Source: Chlorobiota bacterium
GTDB lineage: Bacteria > Bacteroidota > Ignavibacteria > Kapaibacteriales > NICIL-2
Reading direction: 5' to 3'
Length of the DNA stretch: 8,041 nucleotides
Assembly: GCA_003695605.1 (NCBI GenBank)
Contig: RFIK01000077.1
Coordinates: 1 to 8,041 of the forward strand
Part shown: in pieces, positions 6,529 to 8,041 of the stretch
How the letters are laid out: each line of letters begins with the position of its first letter
Position numbering within the stretch: the first letter of the stretch is position 1
The notes under the pieces: generated by a model
Databases searched by the model: none
The model's input: the letters and a program-made list of their open reading frames with translations, nothing else
What the model was told of the DNA's origin: nothing
Position numbers and translations under genes: made by a program

Positions 6529-7393
6529 TCACACGCTCGTGCGCTATGGTGCGCTCGATTGGGACACCGACTGAGTTACCCCATTCAGTCCATGAGCCAT
6601 CGTAATTGCGCACCGTGCGAAATCCCAGCAAGAAGCGAAGCACAAACCACGTGTGACTCGAACGCTCGCCGATGCGGCAATAGACAATGATGTCATCGCT
6701 CGGGTCAAGGCCGCCCTCAGTGCAGTAAATCTGCCGTAACTCGTCGGCTGGTTTGAACGTTCCATCACTGCGGACTGCAGTGCCCCAAGGAATATTGACG
6801 GCACCGGGAATGTGCCCTGCACGCATGGCTGCTTCCGTTGGGTAGTCGGCAGGATGCGTCATAAGTCCGTCGTATTCTGCCTTCGATCGGACATCAACGA
6901 GTTTCTTCCCCTGACGGATATGGTCTAAGACATCATCTCGCCAGGCGCGGATTGTTTTGTTGACCGTCGGTACGGGGTACTCTGTGGGTGTGTACGAAGG
7001 AACATCCCACGAGATCGGTTTCCGTTCGTTGAGCCACTTTGCTCGCCCACCATCCATGATACTGCAACGCGTGTGGCCAAAGTAATGGAATACCCACAAT
7101 GCATGGCAAGCCCACCAATTCGATTGATCGCCGTAGAAGATTACCATCGTCTCCGGTGTAATACCCAGGTTAGAGCAGAGCCGTGCAAAGCTCGATGGCG
7201 TGATAAGATCGCGGATGACTGGATCGAGGAAATTTGTCATCCAATCTACCTGCACCGCACCAGGAATGTGACCTGCTGAGTAGAGGAGCGGATTTTCATC
7301 GGCTTCGACGATTCGGTAGCGATCAGTATCATCCAGCAGCGAGAGCACATCCTCGGTCGAAAGTAGCACGTCCTGTTGTAGCGAGCTTTCCAT
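6509..7393 (-). CDS. Two-domain sulfurtransferase (thiosulfate sulfurtransferase/rhodanese family)
   Basis: This protein has tandem rhodanese domains, which move a sulfane sulfur from thiosulfate or a similar donor to an acceptor through a cysteine persulfide. The N-terminal domain covers about residues 10-130. It has Asp in YGDQSNWWA (87-95) where a catalytic cysteine would sit, so it is the usual inactive domain. The C-terminal domain (about 150-280) contains AGHIPGAVNIPW (192-203) and the active loop CRIGERSS (239-246), with C239 as nucleophile. This loop resembles actinobacterial CysA-type thiosulfate sulfurtransferases and differs from the CGSGVTA of mercaptopyruvate sulfurtransferase SseA. 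YDGSWTEWGN (264-273) is also typical. The length of 294 is normal and there is no signal peptide, so it should be cytosolic. No Shine-Dalgarno precedes ATG 7393. It stands alone on its strand and its last codons overlap the end of queC. The in vivo donor and acceptor are unknown. Confidence 0.93.
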   Translation of the reverse strand: MESSLQQDVLLSTEDVLSLLDDTDRYRIVEADENPLLYSAGHIPGAVQVDWMTNFLDPVIRDLITPSSFARLCSNLGITPETMVIFYGDQSNWWACHALWVFHYFGHTRCSIMDGGRAKWLNERKPISWDVPSYTPTEYPVPTVNKTIRAWRDDVLDHIRQGKKLVDVRSKAEYDGLMTHPADYPTEAAMRAGHIPGAVNIPWGTAVRSDGTFKPADELRQIYCTEGGLDPSDDIIVYCRIGERSSHTWFVLRFLLGFRTVRNYDGSWTEWGNSVGVPIERTIAHERVTTHSEV

Positions 7394-7429
7394 AAAGCAC
7401 GAATGCGGCTGTGGGACTTACAACGGCAA

Positions 7430-7437
7430 TATTTTTG
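7430..7437 (+). promoter_or_regulatory. Possible -7 element (TATTTTTG) upstream of the DUF7948-type gene
   Basis: TATTTTTG fits TAnnTTTG and lies in the 70-base gap between the divergent sulfurtransferase and secreted-protein genes. Transcription starting about seven bases later would leave a leader of roughly 20 bases before ATG 7464, similar to the arrangement proposed for lysS. No TTG-like -33 element is seen at the right distance, so this is weak. I found no comparable element for the sulfurtransferase on the other strand. Confidence 0.3.
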
Positions 7438-7463
7438 TGCAGGAACGATTCACCATCGCATGG

Positions 7464-8041
7464 ATGAGACTTCTGCAAGAGTTTACCTGCTTGCTCAGCG
7501 TACTCCTGCTTACACAGGCAATCGCTATGCCAGGTGTGCAGGGGTTCATCGAAAATCGCGGGCAGCTTCCTCCACCCGTTCGGTACTACGCCATCGTGCC
7601 GAATGGTTTGCTCTACATCACCGAGCGCGGCTACGGTTATGTATGGTACATCACCGAACCGCGAACACAGCGTATCCAAGCTCACCGTGTCGAACTACAC
7701 GCGGTTGGTAGTCACCGGACACAGCTCAGACTCAATGGCATCATGCCAACGACCCTCTACATATACCGCGGTACCACGTGTCTTGAAGGGATTCGAGTGT
7801 ATCACCAGGTTATGCTCGAGAACATCGCACCTGGAGTACGTGCTCAGTTCTACTTCCAGCCGAACGGCACGATCAAGTGCGATTACCACGCAGCGACAGC
7901 ACGCCACGCGTCCGCGCTTGCGCTTTCCATTCGTGGTGCCACGGCGCACGTTCTACCTGATGGAAGACTGGCGTTCCGAACTCGCCTTGGGGACATTATT
8001 GAAGGAGCACCGATCAGCTACCAGAATCGTACAACCACGGC
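7464..8041 (+). CDS. Secreted DUF7948-type protein, N-terminal part only (cut by window edge)
   Basis: The 192 codons seen start at ATG 7464 and run off the right edge without a stop. A signal peptide is visible: R2, then a hydrophobic core at about 9-20 and a likely cleavage after AIA (19-21). The mature protein opens with GFIENRGQLPPPVRYYA (27-43), the hallmark of the DUF7948 domain found at the N-terminus of large secreted Bacteroidota-type proteins, often with SBBP or PKD repeats. Further matching elements are RVYHQVMLENIAPGV (111-125, family pattern Y-x-V-x-x-x-I-x-PGI), IRGA (156-159), LPDGRLAF (164-171) and EGAPISYQN (180-188). A GTG at 7437 would add nine residues and keep the signal. 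Function is unknown; proteins of this kind are exported and often end in a type IX secretion sorting domain, which would lie outside the window. It is probably a surface or extracellular protein. Confidence 0.8.
   Translation, partial: MRLLQEFTCLLSVLLLTQAIAMPGVQGFIENRGQLPPPVRYYAIVPNGLLYITERGYGYVWYITEPRTQRIQAHRVELHAVGSHRTQLRLNGIMPTTLYIYRGTTCLEGIRVYHQVMLENIAPGVRAQFYFQPNGTIKCDYHAATARHASALALSIRGATAHVLPDGRLAFRTRLGDIIEGAPISYQNRTTT

Noticed and set aside
7403..7461. Inverted ATGCG/CGCAT in the gap between the divergent genes, considered as an operator.
   Set aside because: Five-base arms about 50 bases apart are expected by chance and show no further symmetry.
7403..7711. A 102-codon open frame on the plus strand at the beginning of the secreted protein gene.
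   Set aside because: The other frame (from 7464) gives a signal peptide and a recognisable domain; this frame is its shifted shadow.

Overview
The window is a dense stretch of ordinary bacterial chromosome carrying eight protein genes, two of them cut by the window edges. I see no RNA gene, insertion sequence, CRISPR array or long repeat. The longest gap between genes is about 120 bases, so no stretch over 300 bases lacks a gene.

The organism is most likely a member of the Bacteroidota/Chlorobiota (FCB) group, possibly a deep-branching lineage. Three signs point there. TrmD carries the GRYKGVDQR version of its loop (Lys where the proteobacterial enzyme has Glu). A TAnnTTTG promoter element lies upstream of lysS. 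At the right edge begins a secreted protein with the FIENRGQ opening typical of the DUF7948 proteins of that group. Most starts also lack a Shine-Dalgarno sequence, which is common there. The phylum assignment is an inference.

Left block (about 1-5033, minus strand): four genes read leftward as one probable operon, lysS (lysyl-tRNA synthetase), a membrane site-2 (M50) protease, murB (a peptidoglycan precursor reductase) and a ChlI/MoxR-type AAA+ ATPase that runs off the left edge. Junctions are 1-base and 4-base overlaps and an 8-base gap, so translational coupling is likely. A candidate promoter lies just upstream of lysS.

Middle block (5153-6528, plus strand): trmD and queC are two bases apart. 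They encode the m1G37 tRNA methyltransferase and the preQ0 synthase of queuosine biosynthesis, so both serve the tRNA anticodon loop (positions 37 and 34). They diverge from lysS, giving a divergent pair of translation-related operons.

Right block (6509-8041): a two-domain thiosulfate-type sulfurtransferase on the minus strand converges on queC with a 20-base overlap of coding sequence. Seventy bases beyond its start, the secreted DUF7948-type protein begins on the plus strand and runs off the right edge.

I find no convincing new biological system. The points most worth checking are the gene grouping, the start sites and promoter of lysS, the convergent overlap and the two edge genes.
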